Below are positions 26,978 through 37,157 of a stretch of DNA of 64,000 nt, in pieces. The stretch covers positions 92,177-156,176 of the forward strand of contig NZ_FXAO01000004.1 of assembly GCF_900177645.1 (NCBI RefSeq), given 5' to 3'. The stretch comes from Arenibacter troitsensis. Its GTDB lineage: Bacteria > Bacteroidota > Bacteroidia > Flavobacteriales > Flavobacteriaceae. Under the pieces are notes generated by a model. The model was not told the DNA's origin, did no database searches, and saw only the letters and a list, made by a program, of their open reading frames with translations. A program made the position numbers and the translations under genes. Every line of letters starts with the position of its first letter. Position 1 is the first letter of the stretch.

Positions 26978-28324
26978 CTACTTGGATACCAATTCCTTAT
27001 TTCCGTTCATTTCCAATTTGTCTACAATGAATGTGCCCAAATTCCTGCCCTGTCCTACCCCAACTTCCACTGCTGCCCGATAATGGATGCCTCCGTACAT
27101 TCTACTTATGGCGGCCTCATCTGCAGCCTGGTTAAAAGAGGTAAAACCTCTTACAGGTAGGCCGAAGGGTACTTCGGTATCGTCATCAAATGCAAAATTA
27201 TCCCCAAAAATACTGGTCAATACCGTAGCTGCTGCTCCCGAAACCACGGAATGACCACTGGTGTACTCAGGAAATGGTGGTGTTTGAAGAACGGGGGCCC
27301 AGTTTTCATCAATATACTGATTAATGACGGTTTCCGGACGTATTAAATTAGAGCGGTATTTTTCATCCCAACAACTTATAAAGGCATCGGCTATAGCCAT
27401 TGAGGTTTTGGTGTAGGCAAATATGGTTTTATCGAAATCCGAGTTGGTTTTCTCGCAAGCAATTTTGGTAATCCCGATCCAATGGGCCCCTGGAGTAATC
27501 TTTTTGGTTGCGAACATTAAGTGGCCCCTGGTAACGGAGACATAGGGGTTACAATCCCAAAATTTTGCAATGGCTATTTCTTCAGAACTATCCCCTTTAG
27601 CAGTAATCTCTCTACTAATATCATACACCTCCTTTACTTCCCGGTAAAAATCAGACTCTTTATCCATAGAAAATGCAGGTGGTGGTACCGGAACAAATTG
27701 ATTGGCAGAGTCTATAACAAAGGGTCTTATTTTGCTCCAATGAGGTTCTATACCATCCATATAAGCCGGTGGTGTAGGCTGCCAGCGAGAGTTATCGTCT
27801 GTATTTATGGTAAACTTGGGCATAGTCCTAGTCTGTTTATAATTATCCTTGTCCAACCAATTCCCTATATGCTTAGCTACGGCCAGACCATATTCCTCAG
27901 AGTTCTTAAAGAGGGTCAGGTTTTTAGCTTGCCAATTTGCGTACAAACTATCTCGATGTGCCTCAATCCTATCCTCGGAAAAAATTAAACGCTTACTTAT
28001 TTCCATATGGGCTATTAGGGCTGCCATTTGATAATTGATAGGTTTGTCCTTCGCTGGCACGGGAATTGGCGTCAAATCTGTTACCTGTCCTACCAACGAC
28101 TTATAACCACTATTGTTCAGGGCCACAATTTCATACGCCGCTATATTGGGATAAGCAAAAATTCTACTGGCCACTGGGGGTGAAAAAATATCATGGATCA
28201 TCACTTCGGTTACCTTATGGATAGACCCATGGAGATCCTGGGAAGTAATTACAATCGGCTCCTCTTTTTTATTGCAGGAGATGACCACCGCAAATAATGC
28301 ACATAATCTTAAATACAGTTTCAT
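26978..28324 (-). CDS. PAP2/vanadium-haloperoxidase-like lipoprotein
   Basis: A 448-residue lipoprotein (lipobox VVISC, from ATG 28324). The C-terminal PAP2 motifs are present: PEYTSGHSVVSGA (His about 350) and SRMYGGIHYRAAVEVG (His about 413), which bind phosphate or vanadate in vanadium haloperoxidases and acid phosphatases. A DNPY-like WDCNPYV and GHLMFATKK segment lies in the middle. Homologues are called vanadium-dependent haloperoxidases, but phosphatase activity cannot be excluded. It is downstream of two FG-GAP/ASPIC genes on the same strand, an association that recurs in marine Bacteroidota. Confidence 0.82.
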   Translation of the reverse strand: MKLYLRLCALFAVVISCNKKEEPIVITSQDLHGSIHKVTEVMIHDIFSPPVASRIFAYPNIAAYEIVALNNSGYKSLVGQVTDLTPIPVPAKDKPINYQMAALIAHMEISKRLIFSEDRIEAHRDSLYANWQAKNLTLFKNSEEYGLAVAKHIGNWLDKDNYKQTRTMPKFTINTDDNSRWQPTPPAYMDGIEPHWSKIRPFVIDSANQFVPVPPPAFSMDKESDFYREVKEVYDISREITAKGDSSEEIAIAKFWDCNPYVSVTRGHLMFATKKITPGAHWIGITKIACEKTNSDFDKTIFAYTKTSMAIADAFISCWDEKYRSNLIRPETVINQYIDENWAPVLQTPPFPEYTSGHSVVSGAAATVLTSIFGDNFAFDDDTEVPFGLPVRGFTSFNQAADEAAISRMYGGIHYRAAVEVGVGQGRNLGTFIVDKLEMNGNKELVSK

Positions 28325-28408
28325 CTTAACTCTTTTTTCCAAATTATACATAGTTTACTTTTTATCAAAATATCCCCTGAAGAGGATGCCATAACCGATT
28401 AACTCTTT

Positions 28409-31400
28409 TTATTCGCCCAACCCATACACTTGGGCCATGTTATTATTAAAGGTAACCAACAGGTAGGTCTTACCATTTAAATCTATCATATTCAAGTGTC
28501 TTACGGACTTAAGCTCCAGTTCCAGACCCAAGCTGTTACCCAAAATTACATCATTTTTATCCTTTATCAGTGCGCCTGAAAAGGAATCCAACCTACCGTG
28601 ATATGGCTTAATCCCAAAATAGTTCCCTGCTGCTAGGATTTCCGTATTTCCGTCCTTATCAAAGTCATACTCTAAAAATGCCCTAATTGGAGCAACCTGT
28701 AATTCCGATTTGAAGGGAACAAATGAATATTTCCCCCCATTATTCTCCAAAAAACCGGATTCTAGGATATTTACTTCGAGAACGGTACTGTTCTTAAGGG
28801 AATTTTCATCCATAATCCCTTCTATAGGTTTCCCTGCAAAGGACTTATAGGTCAAAAATTTCTTTCTAAGCCCTACCATTTGGGTGGATAGTTCATCCAA
28901 TCCTTCCAGAGGGTAATATTTACCCTTTTTTTCTATGGCGACAATGGTCTCAGTACTTCCGTTTTGGTCAAAATCCGAATAGAACATTTTCATTGGATAT
29001 TTATCCGATGCTTTAAATTTGGTATTAGCACCCCAGTTTCCCAGTAGATAATCCATATCTCCGTCCTTATCTATGTCAAAGGGGATTATACATTCCCAGA
29101 GTCCGTTATACGGGCGGTCCAAAGGTGAAACTTCCATTAATTGTCCCTTGTTGTTCTTAAAGAATCTCGGCGACATCCACTGCCCGACTACTATTAGATC
29201 CAATATCCCGTCATTGTCAAAATCGGACCAGACGGCATCCGTGACCATCCCTGCCTTTTGCAACACCTCATTGTCTACAAAGTTAAACTTACCTTGGTCA
29301 TTCCTTAACAAAAAGGAATTGGGGATATTGCCAAAATCGTTGGTTATGGCATTATTGCCAATAAATAAATCCAAGTCCCCATCATTGTCAAAATCACTTT
29401 CCCGTATTACAGCCGCATTTTCAAAATATTCCGGCAGTTCACCTCTTTCAAAACCACTCGCATTCTGAAGGTAATAACTATCGGTTAATGGTGCCATTTC
29501 ATTATAAAAATCCCCGCCTCCGGTTCCTATTACAAGGTCGGCCATCCCATCTTTGTTCAGATCCGCTATAATCGCCGTTATATCCTCCTTTATGGAGTCG
29601 TTGGCAATATTATCCATTCTCTTTTCCAGATAGGTAGTATCACCTTGAAGAAATATTCTGGACGGAATGTACTTGGAGCCACCAAAAAACAAATCCCTTT
29701 TGCCATCACCGTTCAGATCCCCAACGGCCAGAGCGGGACCACGATCCGATATTTGATAGGGAATCAATTTTTGTCTGTTGATATCCAGATAATTGTCTTC
29801 TACATGTGTAAAATCTATACCTAGGTTACTTTTTACCTTTGCAAATATTCTTTTTGGTTTCGGTCTCAGGGAATTGTAGTTGAAGGGTTCCGTATTATCT
29901 GGGGAAATTTCCAAGGTCTGATTGGTAGCCACTTCCCTCAGGACCTGAAAGGTCCTATTGGGCCAAACAATTTTTATGGAGTCTATCTTCTCCTGTTTTC
30001 CAAAACCAAAATGTACCATTGGTTCGGAAGAGGCTTGGAATCCCCGAACCGTATACAGTTCCTTGTACTGCAGTTGCCCATTTAGATAGGCAAAAACTTT
30101 GGTGCCTATGCCAAATTTATTCTTTTCCGTATAATTAAACCTTAGTTTTAAATAATTGGCCTTGGCGTCCGTTTTGTTGACATACAATGTTGCCGGACTG
30201 TTTAGGGTATTGGTTATAAGGTCAAGATCTCCATCATTGTCCAAATCTGCCATGGCCGTTGCCCCGGAAATCAAAGTATCCTTTACGGTCCATATGCCGG
30301 ACATATCCTGATACTTCAAATCATCCCTGCCCTTAAAGACATAATTATGCGTTACACCGCTAGGCATCATATTAATGGCTTGCTGGTCTACAAGTTTGGT
30401 ATTGTTAAGCTTATTTTTTATTTGTTCGTCCGAGGCGAATTTTATAAAGTCGAGGTCATTGGGCCTCTTGGGAATCCCGTTTGAAATAAAGATATCCTGT
30501 TCCCCATCTTGGTCATAATCGCCAAAAAGTGCACTCCAACTCCAATCTGTTGCGGCAATTCCACTCTGTATCGCTATTTCGGAATAGGGCGCATTTTGCT
30601 GGTTTACAAACAACATATTCCTGGAATATTGGTAATGGTACCCAAAGCGTGCTACCCTTAAAATTTGGGTCTGGGTGAGGTCATCCCCCTCTGAAGACTT
30701 AAGGACCTTTTCATCTTCGGGAAGCATGTCCAAAGAAATAAGATCCGGCCAACCATCATGGTTGATATCGGCTACGTCATTCCCCATGGAAAATTTGCTA
30801 GTATGTCCAAAATGGCTCCGCAATTGTTCGGAAAAGGTACCATTGCCGTTGTTGATGTAATAATAATCGTCCTCATGAAAATCGTTACCTACATAGATAT
30901 CCGGATATCCATCCTGGTTAAAATCGGCTATAGCTATTCCCAGTCCATATCCATTGGCACCGCCATAAATTCCTGCATCTTCGCTAACATCTACAAAAAT
31001 ATCCCCATCATTACGCAGTAATCTGTCTCCGGATTGAATATTTCTCTTCTGCCGTACTTCGGCCTTTCCATAAGATTCTTGCGTATGTACGGCATGGTTG
31101 AGCAGGTACAAATCCAAATCCCCATCCAAGTCATAGTCCAACAAGGCCGCTGAGCTACTGTAGGTATCAAAATCGAGTCCAAATTCTGCAGCGCTTTCCG
31201 TAAAAGTAGTATCGCCATTATTTAGAAACAGCTCATTCTGTCCATTAAAACCATTAATGCCCACTACGGCACAGACGTAGATATCCAAGAGTCCGTCTCC
31301 ATTTATATCACCCATTATGGCACCCGTATTCCAGGTGCTTTTCCCGGCAATACCGGCTGTATCCGTAATATCCCTAAATTTAAGGTTCCCCTCATTTAGG

Positions 31401-31657
31401 TATAATCTATTTTCAACTTGGTTCCCGGAAAGAAAGATATCTGGGAGTCCATCCCCATTAATATCCCCAATAGCAACCCCACCTCCATTATAGAAATAGA
31501 GATAATCCAGAATATTCAAATCATCCGATTCCTTAACGGTATTCTGAAAGTCGATCCCCGTTTCGTCTGGCGATGGATTCCTAAAAATTGTACCTTCTTT
31601 GGGCCCACAGCCCCAGAGCACCGCTGCGAATAAAATACATAAGCCATATCTACTCAT
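28409..31657 (-). CDS. Large FG-GAP/VCBS-repeat lipoprotein with ASPIC/UnbV domain (1)
   Basis: About 1082 residues from ATG 31657, which overlaps the upstream gene's end by eight bases and gives lipobox LWGC. Repeated calcium-binding blades D-x-N-x-D-G-x-x-D (AIGDINGDGLPDIFLSGN, AIADFNQDGYPDIYVGND, DFDNDGDLDLFIGNN and more) form beta-propellers. An ASPIC/UnbV domain lies near 520-590 (KFGIGTKVFAYLNGQLQYKE, IDSIKIVWPNRT). Such proteins are exported surface or periplasmic propellers of unknown ligand. It is probably co-transcribed with the longer paralogue upstream. Confidence 0.88.
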   Translation of the reverse strand: MSRYGLCILFAAVLWGCGPKEGTIFRNPSPDETGIDFQNTVKESDDLNILDYLYFYNGGGVAIGDINGDGLPDIFLSGNQVENRLYLNEGNLKFRDITDTAGIAGKSTWNTGAIMGDINGDGLLDIYVCAVVGINGFNGQNELFLNNGDTTFTESAAEFGLDFDTYSSSAALLDYDLDGDLDLYLLNHAVHTQESYGKAEVRQKRNIQSGDRLLRNDGDIFVDVSEDAGIYGGANGYGLGIAIADFNQDGYPDIYVGNDFHEDDYYYINNGNGTFSEQLRSHFGHTSKFSMGNDVADINHDGWPDLISLDMLPEDEKVLKSSEGDDLTQTQILRVARFGYHYQYSRNMLFVNQQNAPYSEIAIQSGIAATDWSWSALFGDYDQDGEQDIFISNGIPKRPNDLDFIKFASDEQIKNKLNNTKLVDQQAINMMPSGVTHNYVFKGRDDLKYQDMSGIWTVKDTLISGATAMADLDNDGDLDLITNTLNSPATLYVNKTDAKANYLKLRFNYTEKNKFGIGTKVFAYLNGQLQYKELYTVRGFQASSEPMVHFGFGKQEKIDSIKIVWPNRTFQVLREVATNQTLEISPDNTEPFNYNSLRPKPKRIFAKVKSNLGIDFTHVEDNYLDINRQKLIPYQISDRGPALAVGDLNGDGKRDLFFGGSKYIPSRIFLQGDTTYLEKRMDNIANDSIKEDITAIIADLNKDGMADLVIGTGGGDFYNEMAPLTDSYYLQNASGFERGELPEYFENAAVIRESDFDNDGDLDLFIGNNAITNDFGNIPNSFLLRNDQGKFNFVDNEVLQKAGMVTDAVWSDFDNDGILDLIVVGQWMSPRFFKNNKGQLMEVSPLDRPYNGLWECIIPFDIDKDGDMDYLLGNWGANTKFKASDKYPMKMFYSDFDQNGSTETIVAIEKKGKYYPLEGLDELSTQMVGLRKKFLTYKSFAGKPIEGIMDENSLKNSTVLEVNILESGFLENNGGKYSFVPFKSELQVAPIRAFLEYDFDKDGNTEILAAGNYFGIKPYHGRLDSFSGALIKDKNDVILGNSLGLELELKSVRHLNMIDLNGKTYLLVTFNNNMAQVYGLGE

Positions 31658-34600
31658 CCAGTGCAAAAACTTTAGGTTTGTTATCATTAATGGCAGCAAT
31701 AACGAACCGTTTTCCTTTGCTGTCCTGAAACCGTTCAATGTGCTTCACTTCCTCTTTTATTAAAAACCCGCTTTCATCATAATTTTGCCATTCAAAGTCC
31801 AATTTTTCATTCCCTAGAAGTATGCTCCCAAAATTGGCATCCAAGCGGGAATATTGAGGTTTGAATTCAAAATTATTACCTCCCATAATAAGGTCCAAAT
31901 AACCATCGCCGTTAACATCGGCACAGGTAATTCCACAGACGCAGGACAATTGCACACGACCCGGTAATTTTTTTATGGTAAACTTTCCTGCCCCTTCATT
32001 TATGGCAATTACCGATTCCTGTATGGTGCCCTCCTTTACTATAGATTTGTCAAAAGTGTCGCCAGAGAATAATTCCCCGATCGTTCTTTTGGCATATTCC
32101 GAAGCTTTGAGGTTTTGCTTTTTCAAGGCCACCATCTGGGTAGTCAACTCTTTCTTTTGATGTACGGGATAATCCTTCCCCTGAAAATTGCGAGTGGTAA
32201 TCTGCTCTATGGTCCCATTATTGTCAAAATCGTTGACCCATAATTTCATAGGGTTTTCCCTAGAGCAGGAATAAGGCACATTATTCCCTTGATTGCCCAA
32301 AATCAAATCATAGTCGCCATCATTGTCCAAGTCTTCGGCACTCACTACATTCCACCAACCGCTTAAACTGTCCAAAGCAGTGTTCATCTTAGACATTCTC
32401 TTGCCTGAATTCTTATAGATTACCGGCCTTCCCCAATCTGCCACGGTTAATAAATCTTTCTTTTTGTCACCATCAATATCCACCCAAATGGCGTCCGTTA
32501 CCATACCGGCCTGTTTGGTATCGTAGGCCAGCCGTTCCGTAGCATCGGCAAAAGTACCGTCTCCCATGTTTTCAAGGAACAAGTGGTCCGGATCCAAACC
32601 ATAATTCCCTACAACACTCCTAGACCCAATAAATACGTCCACGTCCCCATCATTATCAAAATCATGGGGTGCAATCACGGATATATTCTTAAAGGTACTT
32701 GGCAATAATTCGGATGAAGCTTCAAACCCACCATTACCGTTATTAATATAGAGCCTTGCCCTATAGAGTTTCTCGTCGCCTACCTGATTTCCTCCATTAC
32801 CTACCATAATGTCCATATCCCCATCATTATCTACATCCAAAAAGGCTGCGGCGGTGTCCTCCAGTGCCATATCCTTTTCAAATGCCTTTTGAAGGGTGGC
32901 CGTTAATTTTCCATTACCCTTATGAAGATAGAGTACCCCGGCCTGATTTGCCCCACCTCCTATAAATATATCCTCGTTACCATCCCCATTAACGTCGGCC
33001 ACAGCCAAGGCGGGTCCTTCTTGGGACAGCATTTTAGAGATCAGCCCTTCGTAATCAAAGTCGTTGTAATTATTCTCTTTGTGCACCAACAGCTTGGAAT
33101 TGCTCAATTCTTTAAGCAGTGGGTTGACCATGTTTTTGTTATTGGGAATAAATATTTCCAGTGCCTCGGAATTTTTAAGGGTCAGGAACTGATTGGTTTT
33201 AATACTGTTGAATTTTTGGGTACTGTCATCCGGCCAAATTACCCTTAGGGAGTCAATGGCGGTATTCTTGCCCAGACCAATGGTCATTATATAATCTACG
33301 GACGATTGAAACCCCCTGGAAGGCATCAACTCCTGAACTATTACCTGATCGTCAAAATAAAGTTTTACCGTGGTACCAATAGCAAATCTGTTCCCATCCT
33401 TGCCCTCAAATTTTAATTTAAGATAATTGTTTCCGGACTTTTTTTCACTATGGTTCTCATACACAAAAGTTTCCATATTAACATTATTGACCACAATATC
33501 CAGGTCTCCATCATTATCTAGGTCGCCATAAGCCGCTCCATTGGACATACTGGGCAGGTCCAAGCCCCAATTTTCGGTTTCATTGGAAAATGTAATGTCC
33601 CCTTTGTTCCTATATGCGTAGTTAGGCTGGGGAGCGATGGGCATTTTTGCTATAATGGAATCTATGGATTGTTTCTCTCCTGTGAGTGCCATTTCCTGGA
33701 TAATTTCGTTGGCAAAGAAGTCAACAAAATCCAAATCCGTAAGATCGTGGTTTATACCATTGGTAATGTATATATCCTTTAAACCATCATTATCCATATC
33801 GAACAAAAGTCCGGCCCAACTCCAATCGGTCTTGGCCACTCCGCTGTAATAGGCTACTTCGGAAAACGTATTATTTCCGTTATTTAATTGCAAGGTATTT
33901 TGGATGTACTGTTGGTAAAAATCCTTGCTCTGCTTCAATTTAAAAACGTTGTAGCCTTCAAATTCCATTACCGATTTCACCCTTTGGTCGCCTTCCGGTA
34001 GCATGTCCGTTATAAAGATATCCGCGTAACCATCATTGTTTATGTCCGCCATGTCAATTCCCATTGCAGACAAGCTTAAATGGGAGGTCCATGCTTCAAT
34101 TTCTTCCTTAAAAGTACCATCCTTTTGATTGATATAGAGGTAATCCCTTTCATAAAAATCATTTGAAACATAAATATCAGGATACAGATCCCCATTGATA
34201 TCACTGACCATTACCCCAAGACCAAAGCCTATTAAACTGCCATAAATACCGGCCTTTTCACTAACATCCACAAACTTGCCGTTGTCATTTCTGAGAAGCA
34301 TATCACCCACGCCTTTGAAGATATCCGGGACTCCCGCCCAGTCTTGGGCCCTTACCTCGCGCTGTTCCGCATAACCAAGACTACTTACAGGTACATTACT
34401 GTTATTTAAGATATAGGCATCTAGATCGCCGTCCTTATCATAGTCAAAAAACGTGGCGTGGGTAGAAAAACCGGTCTTGGCCAAATTATATTCCGCTGCC
34501 CTCTCGGTAAACGTAAGATCTCCATTATTTATGTAAAGGTCATTGTCATGGTTATTACCTTCCATGTTGCCAGCATTACTTACGTAAAGATCCAATAATC

Positions 34601-35006
34601 CGTCATTATTAATATCTACCATGGTTACTCCGGTAGACCAAGGTTTATTTCCCTGCACCCCGGCTTTCTCGGAAATATCCTCAAATTGGAGACCTCCTTT
34701 GTTCAAATACAGTTTATTGGGAACCATATTCCCAGTAAGATAAATATCTGGCATGCCATCGTTGTTGATATCGCCAATTGCAACCCCCCCGCCATTGTAG
34801 AAGTTTCTATACTTAAAAATATTGAAGTTTTTCTGGTTCACTACCTTGTTTACAAAGTCGACACCAGTTTTTTTCGAGTCCAATAAGGAAAATAAGGTCT
34901 CTTCTTTCCGTTCTACGGAGGCATCCCCATCCTTTTTTGGGGAACACGATCCCAACAATAGTACTCCCATTAAAATAAGGCTTTCCCTTATCATAAATTT
35001 CCCCAT
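31650..35006 (-). CDS. Large FG-GAP/VCBS-repeat lipoprotein with ASPIC/UnbV domain (2)
   Basis: A 1118-residue paralogue of the downstream protein, with lipobox LLGSC (start ATG 35006, or 34994). It has the same plan: about ten FG-GAP blades with DxNxDGxxD loops (AIGDINNDGMPDIYLTGNMV, MVSDINGDLYPDIYVSND, AFLDVDNDGDMDIMVGNG). The ASPIC/UnbV domain lies near 530-600 (FAIGTTVKLYFDDQVIVQEL, AIDSLRVIWPDDS) and is followed by more blades. It is the first gene of the operon, and the 405-base gap to the divergent symporter gene must carry its promoter. Confidence 0.88.
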   Translation of the reverse strand: MGKFMIRESLILMGVLLLGSCSPKKDGDASVERKEETLFSLLDSKKTGVDFVNKVVNQKNFNIFKYRNFYNGGGVAIGDINNDGMPDIYLTGNMVPNKLYLNKGGLQFEDISEKAGVQGNKPWSTGVTMVDINNDGLLDLYVSNAGNMEGNNHDNDLYINNGDLTFTERAAEYNLAKTGFSTHATFFDYDKDGDLDAYILNNSNVPVSSLGYAEQREVRAQDWAGVPDIFKGVGDMLLRNDNGKFVDVSEKAGIYGSLIGFGLGVMVSDINGDLYPDIYVSNDFYERDYLYINQKDGTFKEEIEAWTSHLSLSAMGIDMADINNDGYADIFITDMLPEGDQRVKSVMEFEGYNVFKLKQSKDFYQQYIQNTLQLNNGNNTFSEVAYYSGVAKTDWSWAGLLFDMDNDGLKDIYITNGINHDLTDLDFVDFFANEIIQEMALTGEKQSIDSIIAKMPIAPQPNYAYRNKGDITFSNETENWGLDLPSMSNGAAYGDLDNDGDLDIVVNNVNMETFVYENHSEKKSGNNYLKLKFEGKDGNRFAIGTTVKLYFDDQVIVQELMPSRGFQSSVDYIMTIGLGKNTAIDSLRVIWPDDSTQKFNSIKTNQFLTLKNSEALEIFIPNNKNMVNPLLKELSNSKLLVHKENNYNDFDYEGLISKMLSQEGPALAVADVNGDGNEDIFIGGGANQAGVLYLHKGNGKLTATLQKAFEKDMALEDTAAAFLDVDNDGDMDIMVGNGGNQVGDEKLYRARLYINNGNGGFEASSELLPSTFKNISVIAPHDFDNDGDVDVFIGSRSVVGNYGLDPDHLFLENMGDGTFADATERLAYDTKQAGMVTDAIWVDIDGDKKKDLLTVADWGRPVIYKNSGKRMSKMNTALDSLSGWWNVVSAEDLDNDGDYDLILGNQGNNVPYSCSRENPMKLWVNDFDNNGTIEQITTRNFQGKDYPVHQKKELTTQMVALKKQNLKASEYAKRTIGELFSGDTFDKSIVKEGTIQESVIAINEGAGKFTIKKLPGRVQLSCVCGITCADVNGDGYLDLIMGGNNFEFKPQYSRLDANFGSILLGNEKLDFEWQNYDESGFLIKEEVKHIERFQDSKGKRFVIAAINDNKPKVFALDE

Positions 35007-35411
35007 ATATCTATGCGATTATTTTGTAACAGCATGAAAATATAATAAATACATTTTACCACTGTATATCATTTTTTATTTTACATTCCGCCAATATCTT
35101 TACCAGCCCTCCAGGAAAGGTAAACCTCCTAAAATACTTGGCCTTTTGGTCCTCCATTTAAAAGATTTAAAATCGTTATGGAAGCTTCCATTCAAAGGAA
35201 AAAACCACCCTTTAAAAATTAAGGGCAAGATAACTAAAGTTCAATAAATTACAGCTGTAGGCATTGTTAATAATTGATATTTTTTTGTCCCTTGCCGATA
35301 TTATTTTGATATGTCCAATAAGTGCATTTTGTGATAAAGTGAATATACATGCCATATATTATAAATAATCCAATATATTTAGCCCTACAATCAATTAAAC
35401 TCTATTTTACA
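35007..35411. other. Divergent intergenic region of symporter and FG-GAP operon
   Basis: 405 AT-rich bases between divergent starts. Promoters of both operons must lie here, but I could find no clean TTTG-N19-TAnnTTTG pair, only partial matches such as TTATTTTG at 35301-35308. No repeats or RNA genes were seen. Confidence 0.4.
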
Positions 35412-37064
35412 ATGTTAGGAATTCTTTCTTTCGTAGGCTTTACCCTTTTAGTGGCACTTATTGCCTACCTAGCTACCCGAAAAACTGATGAAACTTCCTC
35501 TGACGGTTACTTCTTGGGCGGCAGAAGCCTTACCGCCGGAGTAATTGCAGGGTCTTTACTTTTAACAAACCTTTCCACGGAACAAATAGTAGGCCTTAAC
35601 GGAAGTGCCTATACCGATGGTTTATCGGTAATGGCCTGGGAAACCTTGGCTGCAATTGCCATGGTAGTTACGGCCGTTTTTCTATTGCCCAGGTATTTAA
35701 AGGGTGGACTTACTACAATTCCACAATTTTTGGCGAAAAGATTTGATGTCACTACTAAAACCATTACCTCAGGGCTCTTTTTAACCGGCTATGTAGTAGT
35801 ACTTTTGCCTGTTATTCTATATTCCGGGTCCGTTGCAATCAGCGGTATGTTCAATGTTCCCGAATTATTGGGTGTTTCGGATACCACCGCCCTGGTCTTA
35901 TGTATTTGGGGAATTGGAGTCATTGGATCTATTTATGCAGTTTTCGGTGGACTTAAGGCCGTTGCCGTTTCGGACAGTATTAATGCCGTTGGACTCATTA
36001 TTGGAGGAATAATGATCCCTATTTTTGGATTAATGGCCATAGGGGACGGAAATATGCTTACCGGTCTTGACAATTTAATTACTTCGGATGCGGCACGATT
36101 CGACTCTACCGGTGAAGCCGGACAGGAAGTACCATTTTCCACCATTTTCACAGGAATGATGTTGGTACAACTTTTCTATTGGGGCACGAACCAACAGATT
36201 ATACAAAGGGCACTAGGAGCCAAAAATTTAGCCGAGGGTCAAAAAGGGCTATTGCTGGCTTCCTTCTTAAAGATATTGGGCCCCTTAATTTTAGTATTGC
36301 CCGGAATGATAGCTTACTATTATTTTGATGGTGGTTTGGCTTCCAGTGATCTTGCCTATCCAGAGTTGGTACGTGCCGTATTGCCAAAACCTTTGGTCGG
36401 ATTTTTTGCGGCCGTACTTTTCGGTGCCATTTTAAGTTCCTTTAACAGTGTGCTCAACAGTTCGGTAACCTTGTTCGGAATAGATATTTACAAACAGCAT
36501 ATTAATAAAGAAGCCCCAGAAAAAACAGTGGTTAAATATGGAAAGATATTTGGTATCTGTTTAGCCTTGGCAGCCATGTTCATAGCTCCAATGATTGCCA
36601 ATGCCGGCAGTCTGTTCAATTACCTTCAGGAAATAAACGGCATATACAGTATTCCCATTTTTACCATAATTGTGGTAGGCTATTTAACCAAGAGGGTACC
36701 TGCCATAGCGGCCAAAATAGGGATCTTCTCAGGATCATTATTATATATTATAAGTCAGTTTATCCTTAAGGGCCTTTTTGTGGATAAAGCGCTGGCATCG
36801 GCCAAGGCCTCGGGCATTACCGACCCCGCCGCATTAAAATTAGTTGAGGCGGATGCCTATCCACACTTTTTACACATCATGGCTATTTTGTTTGTTACCA
36901 ATGCCGCGATAATGCTGCTCATTGGAAAATTTTATCCTAGAGAAGAAGCTTTTGAGTTGGAATACACCAAACAGGTCTCCATAGAACCTTATAAATATGT
37001 TAACCATGTAGGGATTGCCATTTGCGTTATAGTAGTAGGGATATATATTTATTTTGCAAAATAG
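35412..37064 (+). CDS. Sodium:solute symporter (SSS family, probable sugar)
   Basis: A 550-residue transporter with about 14 hydrophobic segments. I start at ATG 35412 because upstream codons add a non-membrane tail. Family features are the N-terminal GYFLGGRSLTAGVIAGSLLLTN, QIVGLNGSAYTDGLSVMAWE, the helix pair around YWGTNQQIIQRALGAKNLAEG, and GFFAAVLFGAILSSFNSVLN, as in SglT/vSGLT-like sugar symporters. Placed next to the SusC/D and GH65 genes, it is a candidate to bring glucose or a disaccharide across the inner membrane, in place of the MFS transporter common in maltose loci. Confidence 0.88.
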   Translation: MLGILSFVGFTLLVALIAYLATRKTDETSSDGYFLGGRSLTAGVIAGSLLLTNLSTEQIVGLNGSAYTDGLSVMAWETLAAIAMVVTAVFLLPRYLKGGLTTIPQFLAKRFDVTTKTITSGLFLTGYVVVLLPVILYSGSVAISGMFNVPELLGVSDTTALVLCIWGIGVIGSIYAVFGGLKAVAVSDSINAVGLIIGGIMIPIFGLMAIGDGNMLTGLDNLITSDAARFDSTGEAGQEVPFSTIFTGMMLVQLFYWGTNQQIIQRALGAKNLAEGQKGLLLASFLKILGPLILVLPGMIAYYYFDGGLASSDLAYPELVRAVLPKPLVGFFAAVLFGAILSSFNSVLNSSVTLFGIDIYKQHINKEAPEKTVVKYGKIFGICLALAAMFIAPMIANAGSLFNYLQEINGIYSIPIFTIIVVGYLTKRVPAIAAKIGIFSGSLLYIISQFILKGLFVDKALASAKASGITDPAALKLVEADAYPHFLHIMAILFVTNAAIMLLIGKFYPREEAFELEYTKQVSIEPYKYVNHVGIAICVIVVGIYIYFAK

Positions 37065-37100
37065 CTTCTTGGTAATTGCGCCAAACAATGTTACCATATA

Positions 37101-37136
37101 AAAAAGAGGGCTGTTCAAATGAACAGCCCTCTTTTT
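37101..37136. terminator. Bidirectional terminator between symporter and susD
   Basis: A perfect 17-bp stem: AAAAAGAGGGCTGTTCA at 37101-37117 and its complement at 37120-37136, with a two-base loop. A-run and T-run flanks make it work for both converging transcripts. Confidence 0.9.
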
Positions 37137-37157
37137 GGTAAAACCTATATTAAATTC

